DNA from: Reyranella sp. | GTDB lineage: Bacteria > Pseudomonadota > Alphaproteobacteria > Reyranellales > Reyranellaceae | Length of the DNA: 64,000 nt | Assembly: GCF_004297265.1 (NCBI RefSeq) | Contig: NZ_SCUT01000062.1 | Coordinates: forward strand, 1-64,000 | Direction of reading: 5' to 3' | In this document: positions 62,671 through 64,000 of the stretch, piece by piece | How positions within the stretch are numbered: the first letter of the stretch is position 1 | Layout: every line of letters begins with the position of its first letter | Notes under the pieces: generated by a model | Seen by the model: the letters and a program-made list of their open reading frames with translations, nothing else | Databases searched by the model: none | Told to the model about the DNA's origin: nothing | Translations under genes and position numbers: made by a program

Positions 62671-63648
62671 ATGCCGTTTCTGTCCAAGCGTCGCCTGCTC
62701 GCTCTCTCGCTGTCCGCCATGCCGCTTGCGCGCCCCGCCCTTGCGCAAAGCTGGCCCGATCGTCCCATTCGAATCGTCGTGCCGTTTCCGGCAGGCGCCG
62801 GCGTGCTCGACATCATGGCGCGACTGCTGGCGCAGCATCTCGGTCCCGCCTTCGGCCAGCCGATCGTGATCGACAACCGTCCCGGCGCCGGCGGCACGAT
62901 CGGCGCCGACGTCGTCGCGAAGGCGCCGGCCGACGGCTACACCGTGCTGATGGGCAACCCGTCGCTTGTGGTGAATCCGTTCCTGATGGCGAAGATACCC
63001 TACGACCCGATGACGGACTTCATCCCGCTCACCCTGGTCAACACGGCACCGCTGCTGCTGGTCGCGCACCCCTCGCTGCCGGCCAACTCGGTGACGGAAC
63101 TCATCGCGCTGGCGCGGTCCAAGCCCGCACAGCTCAACTACGGCTCGGGCGGCGTCGGCAGCACGCCGTTCCTTGCCACCGAACTCTTCCGGTCGATGGC
63201 CAACATCGACGTGACGCACGTGCCCTATCGCGGCGGCGCACCGGCGCTGGCCGACCTCGTCAGCGGGCAGCTGAGCTTCATGATCGAGAACATGCCGGGC
63301 ACGCTGCCCCTGGTGAAGTCGGGCAAGCTGAAGGCGCTGGGCGTGACGATCGATCACCGGGCGGCGCTCGCACCGGAGATTCCCACCATCGCCGAGTCGG
63401 GCCTGCCGGGCTACGAAGTGGTCGGCTGGAACGGCCTGTTCGTGGTGAAGGACACGCCGTCCGCCATCGCCGGCAGGATCTACGACGAGGTCGCCAAGGC
63501 GCTCAGGAGTGCCGACGTGAAGGCGCAGATGGCGGCGCTGGGTGCCGAGCCCGGCGGCAACACGCCTGCCGAGTTCACCGCCTTCGTGCGCGCCGAGTCC
63601 GCGCGCTGGGGCAGGATCATCCAGGACAAGGGCATCAAGCCCGAATAG
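62671..63648 (+). CDS. TctC/Bug-family periplasmic receptor
   Basis: A protein of 325 residues with a signal peptide (MPFLSKRRLLALSLSAMPLA, cleavage near ALA). Family motifs are WPDRPIRIVVPFPAGAGVLD, IDNRPGAGGTIGADVVAKAPADGYTVLMGN, LNYGSGGVGSTPFLATELF, VPYRGGAPALADLVSGQLSFM and IPTIAESGLPGYEVVGWNGLF. It has no TctAB neighbour. It is the third such receptor in the window and stands next to a NIPSNAP-domain gene on the other strand. Confidence 0.9.
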   Translation: MPFLSKRRLLALSLSAMPLARPALAQSWPDRPIRIVVPFPAGAGVLDIMARLLAQHLGPAFGQPIVIDNRPGAGGTIGADVVAKAPADGYTVLMGNPSLVVNPFLMAKIPYDPMTDFIPLTLVNTAPLLLVAHPSLPANSVTELIALARSKPAQLNYGSGGVGSTPFLATELFRSMANIDVTHVPYRGGAPALADLVSGQLSFMIENMPGTLPLVKSGKLKALGVTIDHRAALAPEIPTIAESGLPGYEVVGWNGLFVVKDTPSAIAGRIYDEVAKALRSADVKAQMAALGAEPGGNTPAEFTAFVRAESARWGRIIQDKGIKPE

Positions 63649-63656
63649 CGCATGCC

Positions 63657-63983
63657 TTACGGATGCGGGCCCCAGGGCGCCGCGTTCAACAGCTTCACTT
63701 CCTGGCTCATCACCAGGGGACGGAACTTGACCGCGAAGCCGTCCATGAAGGCGGGATCGGCGAAGACAGCGGCCCAGTGACGGCGCCGGTGGGCGTCGTC
63801 ATCGAACTTCCAGAGATGGACGATCTGGTTGATCGTGCCCGTATCACCCTGGAAATAGCCGACGAGATTCTTCGCGTGGCCGCCCTTGTCGAGGGCCGGA
63901 AAACCGAACTCCTGATAGAGCTTCACGGCTTCGCCCATCTTGCCGACGTAGAGCGTGTAGGTCCTGAGTTCGTACAGTGCCAT
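63657..63983 (-). CDS. NIPSNAP family protein
   Basis: A protein of 108 residues. YELRTYTLYVGKMGEAVKLYQEFGFPALDKGGHAKNLVGYFQGDTGTINQIVHLWKFDD is the NIPSNAP ferredoxin-like dimer domain (YELRtY start and H-L-W motif), followed by HRRRHWAAVFADPAFMDGF. Bacterial members are small and of unknown function, often next to catabolic genes. It converges on the third TctC receptor gene. Confidence 0.85.
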   Translation of the reverse strand: MALYELRTYTLYVGKMGEAVKLYQEFGFPALDKGGHAKNLVGYFQGDTGTINQIVHLWKFDDDAHRRRHWAAVFADPAFMDGFAVKFRPLVMSQEVKLLNAAPWGPHP

Positions 63984-64000
63984 TCCGAATCTCCCCGATG

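Overview
The window is high-GC DNA with short intergenic gaps and many ATGA or GTGA gene overlaps. Its gene order and content point to an alphaproteobacterium. Supporting signs are ileS-lspA followed by a DUF3035 lipoprotein gene and two M16 peptidase genes, a separate queF-queG pair, a RibH2-type lumazine synthase under an FMN riboswitch, and three solitary TctC/Bug-type receptors. A Reyranella-like or Rhodospirillales-like soil or water organism is my inference; no rRNA or marker comparison was possible.

Left end (1-3.1 kb): the edge of an integrated element. A P4-type tyrosine integrase and a small excisionase-like protein lie next to an intact tRNA-Thr(CGT). Further left are decayed pieces: a HEPN-like fragment, the C-terminus of a serine recombinase broken by two frameshifts, and a 3' half of an initiator-tRNA-like sequence. 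From 3.2 to 13.8 kb come a lactate-permease-like carrier, secreted proteins (one unknown, one Tat-exported S1 protease), a DUF433/PIN-like toxin-antitoxin pair, an oxidoreductase-GST-TctC operon, a PIN-domain gene beside a truncated racemase, and small metabolic enzymes.

13.8-27.4 kb: a LacI-regulated hydroxy-acid cluster (dehydrogenase, regulator, 3-hydroxybutyrate-dehydrogenase-like SDR, solitary TRAP receptor) has two matching palindromic operators. It is followed by the FMN-riboswitch/ribH unit, a family 5 solute receptor, a ferredoxin-NADP reductase, the queuosine operon queF-queG with an exported methyltransferase, tadA, and an amidotransferase-pseudouridine synthase-rsmD-phosphatase run.

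27.5-45 kb: a MATE exporter converges on a long minus-strand gene run: ileS, lspA, DUF3035 lipoprotein, two M16 peptidases, pgi, mutL and a secreted protein. ribF, commonly the gene before ileS, is displaced 4.5 kb away. The gap between them holds a putative HExxH protein, an unknown 191-residue protein and a 1040-residue zinc-ribbon/class III cyclase/ATPase/TPR regulator.

45-64 kb: MaoC hydratase, an APH-type kinase with a DUF6285 protein, an ArsR-type regulator, a D-amino-acid cluster (DSD1 enzyme, TctC receptor, HAD hydrolase, divergent LysR), two hotdog thioesterases with a TauE-type exporter, LysR-DUF488-alpha/beta hydrolase, two tandem SGNH proteins, tRNA-Gln(TTG), flavin reductase, CHAD protein, a His-rich CobW-type GTPase with an FAH-family enzyme, and a TMEM165/GDT1 manganese exporter preceded by what looks like a yybP-ykoY manganese riboswitch. 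The window ends with a third TctC receptor and a NIPSNAP protein. Two families of dispersed palindromic repeats (three and two copies) sit in the intergenic gaps. No CRISPR array, rRNA operon or complete prophage is present.
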